Positions 33,751 through 42,485 are shown, counted from the first letter of the stretch. The stretch is 49,697 bases of DNA from Gudongella sp046224405 (GCF_046224405.1 NZ_JBJXRK010000016.1:1-49697); one strand, 5' to 3'. Notes: generated by a model not told the origin, from the letters alone. Program-made: numbers and translations.

Positions 33751-35069
33751 AAGGATTTATGATAACAGCCCCAACCAGCAACACAGGAAAGACAACCATC
33801 ACTACAGGGATCATTAGAGCACTTGAAAACAGAGGACTTCTTGTCAGCCCCTACAAAACCGGACCGGATTACATAGATGGAAAGTTTCTTTCAATGGCGG
33901 CTGGTTCAAGGGCTGGAAATCTGGATCTTCACCTGCAGGGGGTGGAAGGTGTGAGGGAAGCTATTTCCATGGGCGAAGGAGATATGGCTGTAATAGAAGG
34001 GGTGATGGGATATTTCGACGGAGCTTCTAATTCATGGGAGAACTCCTCCTACGACCTGTCCAGGCAGTTGGATATACCTGCAGTGCTGGTGTACACACCA
34101 GAAGGTGAGATGTTTTCTGCCATACCGAAAATAAAGGGGATGGCTGAATTCGGAGACTCCAGAATAAGGGCCGTGATCTTGAACAAGACAAGCAGAAAAA
34201 TGTATGAAATGCTTAAGGAAGTCATTGAAAACCATACAGACCTTGCTGTATTGGGTCATATACCTTATGACGAGGACCTAAGAATAGGGAGTGGAGCTTT
34301 GGGTCTCCTTGAACCCGGGAGTATTGCCGGGCTTGAGAAGAGAATCGAAAAAATGGCCTCCTTGGTGGAGGAAAACCTGGACCTTGCAAAGCTGGTTGAG
34401 CTTGCAGAAGATGTGGACATTTTAAGTATGGACAAACCAGAAAGGACCGATCTCAGGATTGCAGTTGCGATGGATGATGCATTCTCATTCCACTACAGGG
34501 AAAATCTCAGGCTTTTGGAATCCATGGGAAGGGTCTTTTGCTTTTCACCAATGCACGACAAGGAGATTCCAGAGGCGGATCTGGTACTTCTGGGAGGTGG
34601 CTACCCGGAAAAGTACCTTAAGGAGCTTTCCGGTAACAAAGGGATGATCGAGTCAATTAAATCATACGCGGATAAAGGTGGTTACATCCTCGCTGAAGGT
34701 GGGGGGATGATGTACCTGATGGATACCCTGGAAGGAGTTGAAATGTGCGGACTACTAAGGGGTGATGCAAGAATGACAGGACGTCTTCAAAGATTCGGCT
34801 ATGTCAACATCCAACTTGAGAAGGATTGCCTTTTGGGAAAGGCGGGAACTGTCATACCTGGGAATGAATTCCACAAGTCGGTTGCTGATAATACGGAAGA
34901 TGCAATATTCAAGGTGAAAAAACCAATGGGGCAGGAGGGCTGGAGCTGCGGCTACAAAAAGAACAATATCCTGGGCTATTACCAGCACATAAACTTTGCC
35001 GGAAAGAGGGAGCTTCTATCAGGTATTTTGGATAGAATCGGCAATGGAGGTGGAGAAGATGTATATTAA
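33747..35069 (+). CDS. cbiA: Cobyrinic acid a,c-diamide synthase CbiA with Cys-to-Gly at the glutaminase nucleophile
   Basis: 440 aa, near the usual length. The ATP-binding half is normal: P-loop APTSNTGKTT at 8-17, YKTGPDYID and EGVMGYFDG. The GATase half is recognisable (DDAFSFHYRENLRLLE, FSPMHDKEIPEADLVLLGGGYPE, GNEFHKS with the conserved His376). The nucleophile motif, normally AECGG, reads AEGGG: residue 318 is Gly (GGT, 34698-34700) where a Cys codon is expected. The RHLGL motif between the domains also reads GALGL. The enzyme amidates the a and c acetates and probably cannot hydrolyse glutamine. AGGAGG precedes the ATG, and 11 nt overlap cbiC. Confidence 0.92.
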   Translation: MKGFMITAPTSNTGKTTITTGIIRALENRGLLVSPYKTGPDYIDGKFLSMAAGSRAGNLDLHLQGVEGVREAISMGEGDMAVIEGVMGYFDGASNSWENSSYDLSRQLDIPAVLVYTPEGEMFSAIPKIKGMAEFGDSRIRAVILNKTSRKMYEMLKEVIENHTDLAVLGHIPYDEDLRIGSGALGLLEPGSIAGLEKRIEKMASLVEENLDLAKLVELAEDVDILSMDKPERTDLRIAVAMDDAFSFHYRENLRLLESMGRVFCFSPMHDKEIPEADLVLLGGGYPEKYLKELSGNKGMIESIKSYADKGGYILAEGGGMMYLMDTLEGVEMCGLLRGDARMTGRLQRFGYVNIQLEKDCLLGKAGTVIPGNEFHKSVADNTEDAIFKVKKPMGQEGWSCGYKKNNILGYYQHINFAGKRELLSGILDRIGNGGGEDVY

Positions 35070-35679
35070 GGACCCATGGGAAATCGAAAAAACCAGCATG
35101 GAAATAATTGATGGCTCAACGATGAATCCTGGATTTTCAGCCGAAGAGCTCCTTGTGGCAAAGCGAATGATACACACCACCGGAGACACTGAGTATATGG
35201 GAATAATTGATCTTAGGAATGACTTCATGGAGAAGGCTAAGGAATCAATCAAGAAGAGGGGAGTTATTTTTACAGATACCACAATGGCGTCCTCCGGCAT
35301 CAACAAAAGGGCCATCGAAAAAGCTGGCTGTGAAGTTCGAACCTACATCAACCATGAAAGAGTATACCAGATGTCAAGGGAAAAGAACACCACAAGGTCT
35401 GCATGCGCCGTCGACCTTGCGGTGGAGGAGGGCATCGAGATGTTTGTTGTGGGCAATGCTCCAACCGCCCTGTTCAGAATTCTGGAACATGTTAGGGAAG
35501 GTAACCTCAAACCGAGGTTTGTGGTGGGAGTCCCAGTGGGTTTTGTGGGAGCGGCTGAATCCAAGGAACTGTTAAGGTCATTTTCCATTCCAAGCATCAG
35601 TACCATAGGCACAAAGGGAGGCAGTAATGTAGCGGCATCAATAGTAAACGCACTCCTTTACATGTTGGTGGAAAGATGA
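35059..35679 (+). CDS. cbiC: Cobalt-precorrin-8 methylmutase CbiC
   Basis: 206 aa. It moves the methyl group from C11 to C12, forming cobyrinic acid. Marks: catalytic-His region AKRMIHTTGDTEY, FTDTTMASSGINKRAI, TRSACAVDLAVEEG, VVGNAPTALF and GVPVGFVGAAESKELL. ATG 35059 is placed by GGAGGTGGAG and overlaps cbiA by 11 nt. The in-frame stretch from 34996 belongs to the cbiA overlap. The stop overlaps the cbiD start. Confidence 0.95.
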   Translation: MYIKDPWEIEKTSMEIIDGSTMNPGFSAEELLVAKRMIHTTGDTEYMGIIDLRNDFMEKAKESIKKRGVIFTDTTMASSGINKRAIEKAGCEVRTYINHERVYQMSREKNTTRSACAVDLAVEEGIEMFVVGNAPTALFRILEHVREGNLKPRFVVGVPVGFVGAAESKELLRSFSIPSISTIGTKGGSNVAASIVNALLYMLVER

Positions 35680-36755
35680 TTGACAATGGACTTGGACATG
35701 AGATTGTGGCTGGCAAGAAGCTAAGACGCGGCTATACAACGGGAAGCTGTGCCACAGGTGCCGCTAAGGCGGCAGCCTTGATGCTTGAGGGTATATCATC
35801 GGACTGTGTGGAGATCGGGACCCCTTTTGGAGTAACACTGAGACTTGAAGTGAACAAGAGGTATATGGAAGGGGATGAAGCAATCTGCTCCATAATAAAG
35901 GATGCAGGAGATGATCCTGATGCCACAGATGGAATTGAGGTTTTTGCCAGGGTGTCCAAGAGAAGTGACGGCAAGATAATCATTTCAGGTGGAGTTGGTG
36001 TAGGTCGAATAGTCCGGAAGGGAATTTTCGGTGAAGTGGGGGAGCATGCAATAAACAAAGTTCCCAGGCAGATGATTGGAAGGGAACTTCAGCAGCCTGG
36101 CTCCACAGGTTACAATGTCCAGATATTCGTTCCCGAGGGTGAGGAAATTGCGAAAAAAACCTTCAACAGGAACATTGGAATTGAAGGTGGAATCTCAATA
36201 ATAGGAACAACTGGAATAGTACAGCCCATGAGTGAGAAGGCTCTTCTTAAGACGATCTATCTTGAGATGGACCAGGTTCTTTTGGAGAGAGGGGACACTG
36301 GACTTTTACTGGTCCTTGGCAATCATGGTGAAAAGTTGGCCGAAGGTATGTCGCTGGAACTTCCGGCAGTAAAGATTTCCAACTTTATCGGTGATAGCAT
36401 CCAATATGCCTATAACAAGGGGTTCAAATCAATAGCACTTCTTGGACACGTTGGGAAGCTGTCAAAGCTAAGCATAGGGGCATTCAACACCCACAGCAGG
36501 ATCTGCGACACCAGAATTGAGGCTTTTGTATATCATCTGGCCCTGATGGGTGTTCCTCTGGACTTTCTGCAAGACCTTCAAAACTGCCTTACTGCAGAGG
36601 AAGCTGTACACCGCTGCATTGACGAGGGATACCCAGAGGTTGTCAAAAGGATGGAAGAATCGGCCCAGGAAAGGATCAGGACATATTTAAAGGATGACGG
36701 ATATGAAATCAGGGTTATTATGTACTCCATGGAAGGGGGTGTCGACCTATGTTGA
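35676..36755 (+). CDS. cbiD: Cobalt-precorrin-5B C1-methyltransferase CbiD
   Basis: 359 aa. The N-terminal signature RRGYTTGSCATGAAKAA is diagnostic, and IGTTGIVQPMSEKAL, LLGHVGKLSKLSIGAFNTHSR and a helical C-terminus complete the family pattern. It methylates C1 of the ring after CbiG has opened the lactone. It is found in the anaerobic pathway only. ATGA overlap with cbiC and a 7-nt overlap with cbiE show a tightly coupled order. Confidence 0.96.
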   Translation: MIDNGLGHEIVAGKKLRRGYTTGSCATGAAKAAALMLEGISSDCVEIGTPFGVTLRLEVNKRYMEGDEAICSIIKDAGDDPDATDGIEVFARVSKRSDGKIIISGGVGVGRIVRKGIFGEVGEHAINKVPRQMIGRELQQPGSTGYNVQIFVPEGEEIAKKTFNRNIGIEGGISIIGTTGIVQPMSEKALLKTIYLEMDQVLLERGDTGLLLVLGNHGEKLAEGMSLELPAVKISNFIGDSIQYAYNKGFKSIALLGHVGKLSKLSIGAFNTHSRICDTRIEAFVYHLALMGVPLDFLQDLQNCLTAEEAVHRCIDEGYPEVVKRMEESAQERIRTYLKDDGYEIRVIMYSMEGGVDLC

Positions 36756-37351
36756 CTGTTGCAGGTGCAGGTCCCGGAAATCCAAGATTGCTCACTGGAG
36801 AAGTGGTGGAAAGGATCAGAAGTGCCGGGAAGGTCATTGCATTTGGAAGAATTGCAAGGGACATTGCAGGTCTTCGAGATGACGTGGTTCAGGTCAAATC
36901 GGTTGAGGATGTGATGGGCCATGTTGAAGATGAAGGGGATTGTCTGCTCTTGGCTTCCGGGGACCCCTTATTCTACGGGATAGCAGGTTATCTCAGGAAA
37001 AGGGGAGTCATTGTCGGGAGGGTGATTCCAGGGATATCATCATTTCAATACATGATGTCAGCTCTTGGAATGGACTGGCAGGATGCATTTCTAACTTCAG
37101 GCCATGGAAGGGAACTGGACGCCCAGGGGGTAAAGAGGAGCAGGGTTTCTGTGATCCTTCTGGATAGCGGGGAGACTCCTGATGACATTTCCAAAAAGCT
37201 GCGTGGGCTTGGAATCAGGGGGAAAATACATGCAGGGTGCAATCTGTCCTATGAGGATGAACTTATTGTAAGCTGCAGGATAGGGGATGAAATAGTGATG
37301 GATTCAAAATTAAGCTTGGTGGTGATTGAGAATGAAGCTTTTAAGGGATAA
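36749..37351 (+). CDS. cbiE: Cobalt-precorrin-7 C5-methyltransferase CbiE
   Basis: 200 aa, tetrapyrrole methyltransferase fold. VAGAGPGNPRLLTGE at the N-terminus, SGDPLFYGIAGYL for SAM binding, and RVIPGISSFQYMMSALG. It methylates C5. In this genome CbiE and CbiT are separate genes, whereas many organisms fuse them as CobL. The genes overlap by 20 nt, so the products are likely made together. Confidence 0.94.
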   Translation: MLTVAGAGPGNPRLLTGEVVERIRSAGKVIAFGRIARDIAGLRDDVVQVKSVEDVMGHVEDEGDCLLLASGDPLFYGIAGYLRKRGVIVGRVIPGISSFQYMMSALGMDWQDAFLTSGHGRELDAQGVKRSRVSVILLDSGETPDDISKKLRGLGIRGKIHAGCNLSYEDELIVSCRIGDEIVMDSKLSLVVIENEAFKG

Positions 37352-37877
37352 TGAATTTGCACGGGGGAATGTACCAATGACGAAGTTTGTCACCAGAACC
37401 CTTGTCATAGGCTTGCTGGAGATAAAGGAAGGTGAGCTGTTTCTTGATATTGGAGCCGGTACAGGGTCGGTTTCAGTTCAGGCGGCCTTAAGTGGTGCCC
37501 GGGTGATTTCCATAGAACGTGAAAAGGATGGTATAAGCCTGATTAGGGAGAACCAGGACAGATTCCAGGTAAGCTTGGACCTGGTCCAGGGTGAGGCCCC
37601 ATTCAATCTCCCTGAAAGGGTTGTGGACAAGTGCTTTATAGGGGGAAGTGGAGGTAAACTTGAGGATATAATGGACTACCTTGACAGGAACCTAAGGGAG
37701 GATGGAATCCTTTGTGCAGCATTCATTACCCTTGGTAATCTCAACAGGTTTCTGCAGCTGCTAAAGCTTCGAAGATACAGATCAGTTGAGGCCAGAATGG
37801 TTCAGGCCACTGACATAAATGAAGCCGGAATACTAAAAGGTCAGAACCCTGTATTTATAGTAAGGGGAGTGAAATAG
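37332..37877 (+). CDS. cbiT: Cobalt-precorrin-6B C15-methyltransferase (decarboxylating) CbiT
   Basis: 181 aa. Class I Rossmann methyltransferase: LLRDNEFARGNVPMTKFVTR at the N-terminus, the SAM loop FLDIGAGTGSVSVQAA, and the acidic residue in SIEREKDGISLI. It methylates C15 and removes the C12 acetate carboxyl. ATG 37332 is taken over the TTG at 37326 because it gives the usual short N-terminus. It lies 1 bp from cbiF. Confidence 0.94.
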   Translation: MKLLRDNEFARGNVPMTKFVTRTLVIGLLEIKEGELFLDIGAGTGSVSVQAALSGARVISIEREKDGISLIRENQDRFQVSLDLVQGEAPFNLPERVVDKCFIGGSGGKLEDIMDYLDRNLREDGILCAAFITLGNLNRFLQLLKLRRYRSVEARMVQATDINEAGILKGQNPVFIVRGVK

Positions 37878-37878
37878 A

Positions 37879-38634
37879 ATGATAAGCTTTGTCGGTGCTG
37901 GGCCCGGAGACCTGGACCTGATTACAGTAAAGGGAAGAAAACTAATGGAAGAGGCGGACCTTGTAATATATGCCGGAAGTCTTGTTTCACAGGGGCATCT
38001 TAAGTTCTGCAGGGAGGATTCCACAGCTATGAACAGTGCATCAATGACCCTTGAGGAAGTTGTACATGCAATGGAGGAGGCCTTCAAGAATGGCGAGAAG
38101 GTAGTGAGGCTTCACACAGGAGACCCTACCATATATGGCGCCATAAGGGAGCAGATAAGGGAGCTGGAGAGGAGAGGAATCCCCTATCAGGTAATCCCTG
38201 GAGTCAGCTCCTTTACAGCAGCCTGCGCCGCGATCAACAGGGAGTTCACCTTGCCCGGAGTGAGCCAGACTGTAATTCTTACCAGGATGGAAGGCAGGAC
38301 TCCGGTTCCGGAAAGGGAGGCTCTTGAAAATCTTGCCAGGCATCAGTCGTCAATGGCGATTTTCCTTTCTGTAAAGGAGATTGACAAGGTGGTCGGGAAA
38401 CTGGCAAAAGGATACGGCAGATGGGATGTTCCTGTTGCAGTTGTGTATAAGGCAAGCTGGGAGGATCAGAGGATACTGCTTGGAACGCTTGAAGACATCG
38501 GGGAAAAGGTCAGAAATGAGAAAATCGAAAAAACCGCCCAGATTCTTGTGGGGGATTTCATTGGAGAGCAATTCCACAGGTCTCTTCTCTATGATCCTGG
38601 ATTCTCCCATATGTACAGGAGTGAAAAAGGATGA
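37879..38634 (+). CDS. cbiF: Cobalt-precorrin-4 C11-methyltransferase CbiF
   Basis: 251 aa. FVGAGPGDLDLITVKGRKLM at the N-terminus, IYAGSLVSQGHL, HTGDPTIYGAIREQI and VIPGVSSFTAACAAINREFTLP are all typical of CbiF/CobM. It methylates C11. AAGGGGAGTGA precedes the ATG. It overlaps cbiG by 4 nt. Confidence 0.96.
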   Translation: MISFVGAGPGDLDLITVKGRKLMEEADLVIYAGSLVSQGHLKFCREDSTAMNSASMTLEEVVHAMEEAFKNGEKVVRLHTGDPTIYGAIREQIRELERRGIPYQVIPGVSSFTAACAAINREFTLPGVSQTVILTRMEGRTPVPEREALENLARHQSSMAIFLSVKEIDKVVGKLAKGYGRWDVPVAVVYKASWEDQRILLGTLEDIGEKVRNEKIEKTAQILVGDFIGEQFHRSLLYDPGFSHMYRSEKG

Positions 38635-39638
38635 AGTCTGCAGTGATATCATTCAGCAAGGAAGGCCATTTAGGGGGGGAGAAGCTTGCAAAGTCGGCTA
38701 TTGAAGGATTCTGCTTCACACATTACCCCTTTTCAAGGGAAGATGGGTCTGCGCCTTGCCTTGTCCGGAAGCTTTGGCACTCATATGATGCCCTCGTGTT
38801 CATATCGGCTGCAGGCATTGCGACCAGGCTGGTAGCACCTCTAATTGCGAGCAAGGTAGTGGACCCTGCAGTGGTTTGTATGGATGATCTTGGAAAATAC
38901 GCAATACCCTTGCTTTCTGGTCATCTGGGGGGTGCAAATCTTCTGGCAAAGAAAATCGGCATCCTAACCGGTTCCACTGTAGTCATTACAACAGCAACAG
39001 ACATAAGAGGGATACAGGCACCGGACCTGTTTGCAAAGGAAAACAACTACCTTATCACAAATCCTGAGAGCCTTACAGGAATAACAGCATCAATGGTAAA
39101 CGGAAAGCCAGTGGGATTCTACAGTGAGTGCGAACCGGAAATAGGCTATGAGGGCAGGGTGGACCTAAGTGAAAAGGAGGTTGAAAAGAGTAGTCTGCCG
39201 GGAATGATAATTGTTTCAAGCAAACGGAGGATTCGGCTGCCCCGAGTTCCATATCTACTGCTCAGGCCCAGGAACATAAATGTTGGGATAGGTTGCAGAA
39301 GGGGAGCTGGTGGGGATGGTATAATTCAGTTTATCAAGGATTTGTTCAGGGAAAATGAATTGTCACTTGATTCAATAGGAAACATCGGAACGGTTGAGAT
39401 AAAAAGGGAAGAACCTGGAATACTGGAAGCTGCGGAGTATTTTAGGTGCAATCTGAAGGTGGTATCAATGGAGGACATCGAAAGGGTCCAGGATAGATTT
39501 CCAAAGTCACAGTTTGTAAAAGAAAGTGTGGGGGTCTATTCCGTATCCCAGCCGGTGGCATATCTTCTTGGAGGAGAGATGCTTGTCCAAAAGGCGATTA
39601 GAGACGGAATAACCATATCCATATCAAGGGAGGCGTAG
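38631..39638 (+). CDS. cbiG: Cobalt-precorrin-5A hydrolase CbiG
   Basis: 335 aa. The central signature ALVFISAAGIATRLVAPLI, with ...PAVVCMDDLGKYAIPLLSGHLGGANLLAKKI, defines the CbiG core. A C-terminal CobE-like domain starts near NVGIGCRRGAGGDGI. The enzyme opens the ring-A lactone and releases the two-carbon unit as acetaldehyde. AGGAGTG precedes the ATG. All neighbours are pathway enzymes. Confidence 0.95.
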   Translation: MKSAVISFSKEGHLGGEKLAKSAIEGFCFTHYPFSREDGSAPCLVRKLWHSYDALVFISAAGIATRLVAPLIASKVVDPAVVCMDDLGKYAIPLLSGHLGGANLLAKKIGILTGSTVVITTATDIRGIQAPDLFAKENNYLITNPESLTGITASMVNGKPVGFYSECEPEIGYEGRVDLSEKEVEKSSLPGMIIVSSKRRIRLPRVPYLLLRPRNINVGIGCRRGAGGDGIIQFIKDLFRENELSLDSIGNIGTVEIKREEPGILEAAEYFRCNLKVVSMEDIERVQDRFPKSQFVKESVGVYSVSQPVAYLLGGEMLVQKAIRDGITISISREA

Positions 39639-39642
39639 GAGA

Positions 39643-40365
39643 TTGAGCAAGCTATATGTTGTAGGGATTGGACCTGGCGGCCTTGAACACATGACCTACA
39701 GGGCGGTGGATGTGTTGAGGTCCTGTGATGCAGTTGTGGGATACAATGGATATCTCAAGTATGTTGAGGATTTTATTGGAGGAAAGGAAGTCTACTCCAC
39801 AGGAATGAGGGCAGAGTTGGATCGCTGCAGAATGGCTGTTGAATTTGTCAGAAGAGGAAAGGATACAGCAATAATAAGCACAGGGGATGCAGGCCTTTAT
39901 GGGATGGCTGGGCCCATACTGGAAATGTCTGGGGACGTTGAAGTGGAAATTGTTCCAGGAGTTAGCTCCTGCTTTTCAGCGGCTGCGGACCTGGGAAGTC
40001 CCATAATGCATGATTTTGCAACAATAAGCCTCAGTGACCTGTTAACACCTTGGGAAGCCATTGAAAAACGGCTGAGACTAGCAGCACAAGGGGATTTTGT
40101 GATCTCCATCTACAACCCAAGATCAAAGGGGAGACCGGACTATCTCAAGAGGGCGGTGGATATAATCCTGGAATTCAGGGATGAGGGAACACCAGTTGGT
40201 CTAGTGAAGAATTCAGGAAGAGAAGGGACTGAAAAAATGGTTTGGACACTGGGGAAAATGGACTATGAAGCGGTGGACATGATGAGTGTCCTTATAATCG
40301 GTAACAGTAATACATATATTAGAGACAACCTGATTATAACCCCAAGAGGATATGATATACTATGA
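39643..40365 (+). CDS. cbiH: Cobalt-factor III C17-methyltransferase CbiH
   Basis: 240 aa. VVGIGPGGLEHMTYRAVDVL at the N-terminus, VVGYNGYLKYVEDF, STGDAGLYGMAGPILE, IVPGVSSCFSAAADLGSP, HDFATISLSDLLTPWEAIEKR and FVISIYNPRSKGRPDYL are all CbiH/CobJ marks. It methylates C17 and contracts the ring. It begins with TTG, supported by GGGAGG at 39628-39633. It overlaps cbiJ by 4 nt. Confidence 0.95.
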   Translation: MSKLYVVGIGPGGLEHMTYRAVDVLRSCDAVVGYNGYLKYVEDFIGGKEVYSTGMRAELDRCRMAVEFVRRGKDTAIISTGDAGLYGMAGPILEMSGDVEVEIVPGVSSCFSAAADLGSPIMHDFATISLSDLLTPWEAIEKRLRLAAQGDFVISIYNPRSKGRPDYLKRAVDIILEFRDEGTPVGLVKNSGREGTEKMVWTLGKMDYEAVDMMSVLIIGNSNTYIRDNLIITPRGYDIL

Positions 40366-41099
40366 TATGGGTAATTGGTGGGACCTCCGAGGCAAGGGAG
40401 TTCATAAATCTTTTTGAGAACCGGGAGAAACTAATTGTCACAGTGGCTACAGAAGATGGTAAACGAATCCTATCAAGAGGAAAGGTACTGACAGGAAGAC
40501 TTGATTATGATGGAATGATTCAATTTGTAAGGAGTAACGGGATCAAGGTTTTGGCTGACCTGTCACATCCATATGCCGTTGAGGTTTCAAGAAATGCAGA
40601 AAAGGCTGCCGAAAATGAAGGCATTCCATATTTGGTGTTTAACAGAAAATCAACTGAGAAATTTAACGAGGCGGTATACGTTGACTCCTTTAGCTCCTGT
40701 TATGAGCGGGTCAGGGATTTGAAGGGGACCATACTGTTTACAACAGGGGTTAAGACTCTACCTGAGTTTGAAAAGCTCAAGGGAGACAATAGGTTTGTAT
40801 ACAGGATAATACCCTCCCAGGAGAGCCTCCGTATATGTTTGGAGGAAAATATCGCAATGAGGGATATAGTGGCCTTGCTGGGTCCCTTTTCAAGGGAGCT
40901 GAACAGGGAGATGTTCAGGGAATATGAGGCCGACTACGTTGTCATGAAGGATAGTGGGGATAGAGGTGGAACAAGGGAAAAGCTACTGGCATGCAAGGAC
41001 CTTGGAATAGTTCCCATAGTCATTGGCAGAAATGGAAATGATGGCTATCATGACCTGGTGACCATGAAGATAGATGCAATTGGATTATACAAGGGGTGA
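40362..41099 (+). CDS. cbiJ: Cobalt-precorrin-6A reductase CbiJ
   Basis: 245 aa. The nucleotide-binding start MIWVIGGTSEAREF is followed by ADLSHPYAVEVSRNA, FTTGVKTLPEF, RIIPSQESL and VMKDSGDRGGTREKLLAC, as in CbiJ/CobK. It reduces the C18-C19 double bond with NAD(P)H. The binding site is weak (AGAGG 12 nt upstream), and translation is probably coupled to cbiH through the ATGA overlap. Confidence 0.94.
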   Translation: MIWVIGGTSEAREFINLFENREKLIVTVATEDGKRILSRGKVLTGRLDYDGMIQFVRSNGIKVLADLSHPYAVEVSRNAEKAAENEGIPYLVFNRKSTEKFNEAVYVDSFSSCYERVRDLKGTILFTTGVKTLPEFEKLKGDNRFVYRIIPSQESLRICLEENIAMRDIVALLGPFSRELNREMFREYEADYVVMKDSGDRGGTREKLLACKDLGIVPIVIGRNGNDGYHDLVTMKIDAIGLYKG

Positions 41100-41105
41100 A
41101 GTGAA

Positions 41106-41354
41106 ATGGAGAATTCATATAGATTCTACAGAAATACGGCATGTGAATATTTTCCCTGCCACAAGGTTGAGAACAAGGAGGAGTTTAACTGTATGTTCTG
41201 CTACTGCCCCCTTTATCTTATGGAGGATTGCGGAGGGAACTTCAGGCTGCTAGATGGGATAAAGGATTGTACAGGTTGCATTATTCCCCACAAACCAAAT
41301 GGCTATGACTACATAAATTCCAAGATAGTGGAGCACAATAGAAAGAAGAAGTAG
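41106..41354 (+). CDS. Cysteine-rich small protein (PF04071-like), probable metal binder
   Basis: 82 aa with ten-odd Cys/His residues: CEYFPCHK, NCMFCYCPLYLMEDCGG and DCTGCIIPHK. This is the pattern of the Cys-rich small domain often found beside cobalamin genes. No biochemical role is established that I know of. A cobalt- or zinc-binding or chaperone function is inference from the ligands and the position between cbiJ and cobT. AAGGGGTGA precedes the ATG. Confidence 0.85.
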   Translation: MENSYRFYRNTACEYFPCHKVENKEEFNCMFCYCPLYLMEDCGGNFRLLDGIKDCTGCIIPHKPNGYDYINSKIVEHNRKKK

Positions 41355-41381
41355 ACCAACTATGTAAGAAGGGGTGGTAAA

Positions 41382-42458
41382 ATGAATTTATTGAAGGAAA
41401 CACTTGACGTGATCAAGCCTGCAGACAGGAAAGCTATGGAAAGGACCAGGAATAAGTGGGATGGACTTGTTAAGCCCATAGGGAGTCTTGGACTTATGGA
41501 GGAAGTGACAATCAAGCTTTCAGGTATTACAGGGAAGGTAGACAACAAACTTGACAGGAAGGTCATAGTGGTAATGTGCAGCGACAATGGAGTTCTTGAG
41601 GAGGGTGTAAGTGCAGCGCCCCAGGTTTTCACCCAGCTCCTTGCAGAGAGCATGACAAAGGGAATAACTGGAGTCGCTACCATGGCAAAATTTGTGGGAT
41701 CTGACCTTGTCACCGTTGATTTGGGAATGAATGGACAGGTTGACATTCCCGGAGTAATGGATAAAAAGATTGCAAATGGGACAAGGAATCTTGCTGTTGA
41801 GAGCGCAATGACCCATGATGAGGCTATCAGGTCCATCGAAACAGGAATAGAGGTTGGGGATGAGCTCTTCCAAAAGGGGTATGACATCCTTGGGACAGGA
41901 GAGCTTGGAATGGGAAATACAACAACATCCGCTGCCATGCTAAGCGTGCTGGGAGACCTGGATGTTGCAATTACCTGTGGCAAGGGTGCAGGACTGACCG
42001 AGGACCAATACCTGCACAAGATGAACGTCATCAAGCGTGGCATTGAGGTTAACAAGCCTGACAAGGATGATCCAATTGATGTCCTGGCAAAGGTTGGAGG
42101 CTTTGACATAGGAGGAATGTGCGGACTGTTCCTATCAGCCGCAAAGAACAGAAAGCCTGTTGTGATGGATGGATTCATATCATCAGCCGCAGCACTTTGT
42201 GCAATAAAGCTTAATCCCAATGTTAGGGACTATATAATACCATCACACCTTTCACAGGAGCCAGGGTCTGTGGCAATGATGAAGGTGCTTGACATGTCCC
42301 CTATGGTAACCATGAAAATGAGACTTGGAGAGGGCTCTGGGTGTCCCCTGGCTTTCCAGATTCTCGATACGGCTCTGTTCACCCTGGAAAATATGGGTAC
42401 CTTTAAGGAGGCTTCAATAAACAGTGAGGTCCTGGTTGACATGAGGGAAGAGGAATAG
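41382..42458 (+). CDS. cobT: Nicotinate-nucleotide-dimethylbenzimidazole phosphoribosyltransferase CobT
   Basis: 358 aa. Marks are CSDNGVLEEGVSAAPQVFT, GTGELGMGNTTTSAAM, GKGAGLTEDQYLHK, VGGFDIGGMCGLFL, DGFISSAAALCA and RLGEGSGCPLAF. Glu317, the catalytic base in Salmonella CobT, falls at the same number. It makes the alpha-ribazole phosphate of the lower ligand. It is the last gene of the run. No clear terminator follows before the TnpB element. cobU, cobS and cobC are not seen after it. Confidence 0.96.
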   Translation: MNLLKETLDVIKPADRKAMERTRNKWDGLVKPIGSLGLMEEVTIKLSGITGKVDNKLDRKVIVVMCSDNGVLEEGVSAAPQVFTQLLAESMTKGITGVATMAKFVGSDLVTVDLGMNGQVDIPGVMDKKIANGTRNLAVESAMTHDEAIRSIETGIEVGDELFQKGYDILGTGELGMGNTTTSAAMLSVLGDLDVAITCGKGAGLTEDQYLHKMNVIKRGIEVNKPDKDDPIDVLAKVGGFDIGGMCGLFLSAAKNRKPVVMDGFISSAAALCAIKLNPNVRDYIIPSHLSQEPGSVAMMKVLDMSPMVTMKMRLGEGSGCPLAFQILDTALFTLENMGTFKEASINSEVLVDMREEE

Positions 42459-42485
42459 ACTGACTATTGCAATTCAGTTGAAAAT

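Noticed and set aside
34996..35058. Longer start for CbiC inside cbiA
   Set aside because: The added residues have no family match, and GGAGGTGGAG places the start at 35059.
41360..42220. Long open frame (286 codons) on the minus strand across cobT
   Set aside because: It lies fully inside cobT, which is unmistakable by motif, and its Ser/Pro-rich product is the usual antisense shadow of a conserved gene. It has no binding site of its own.
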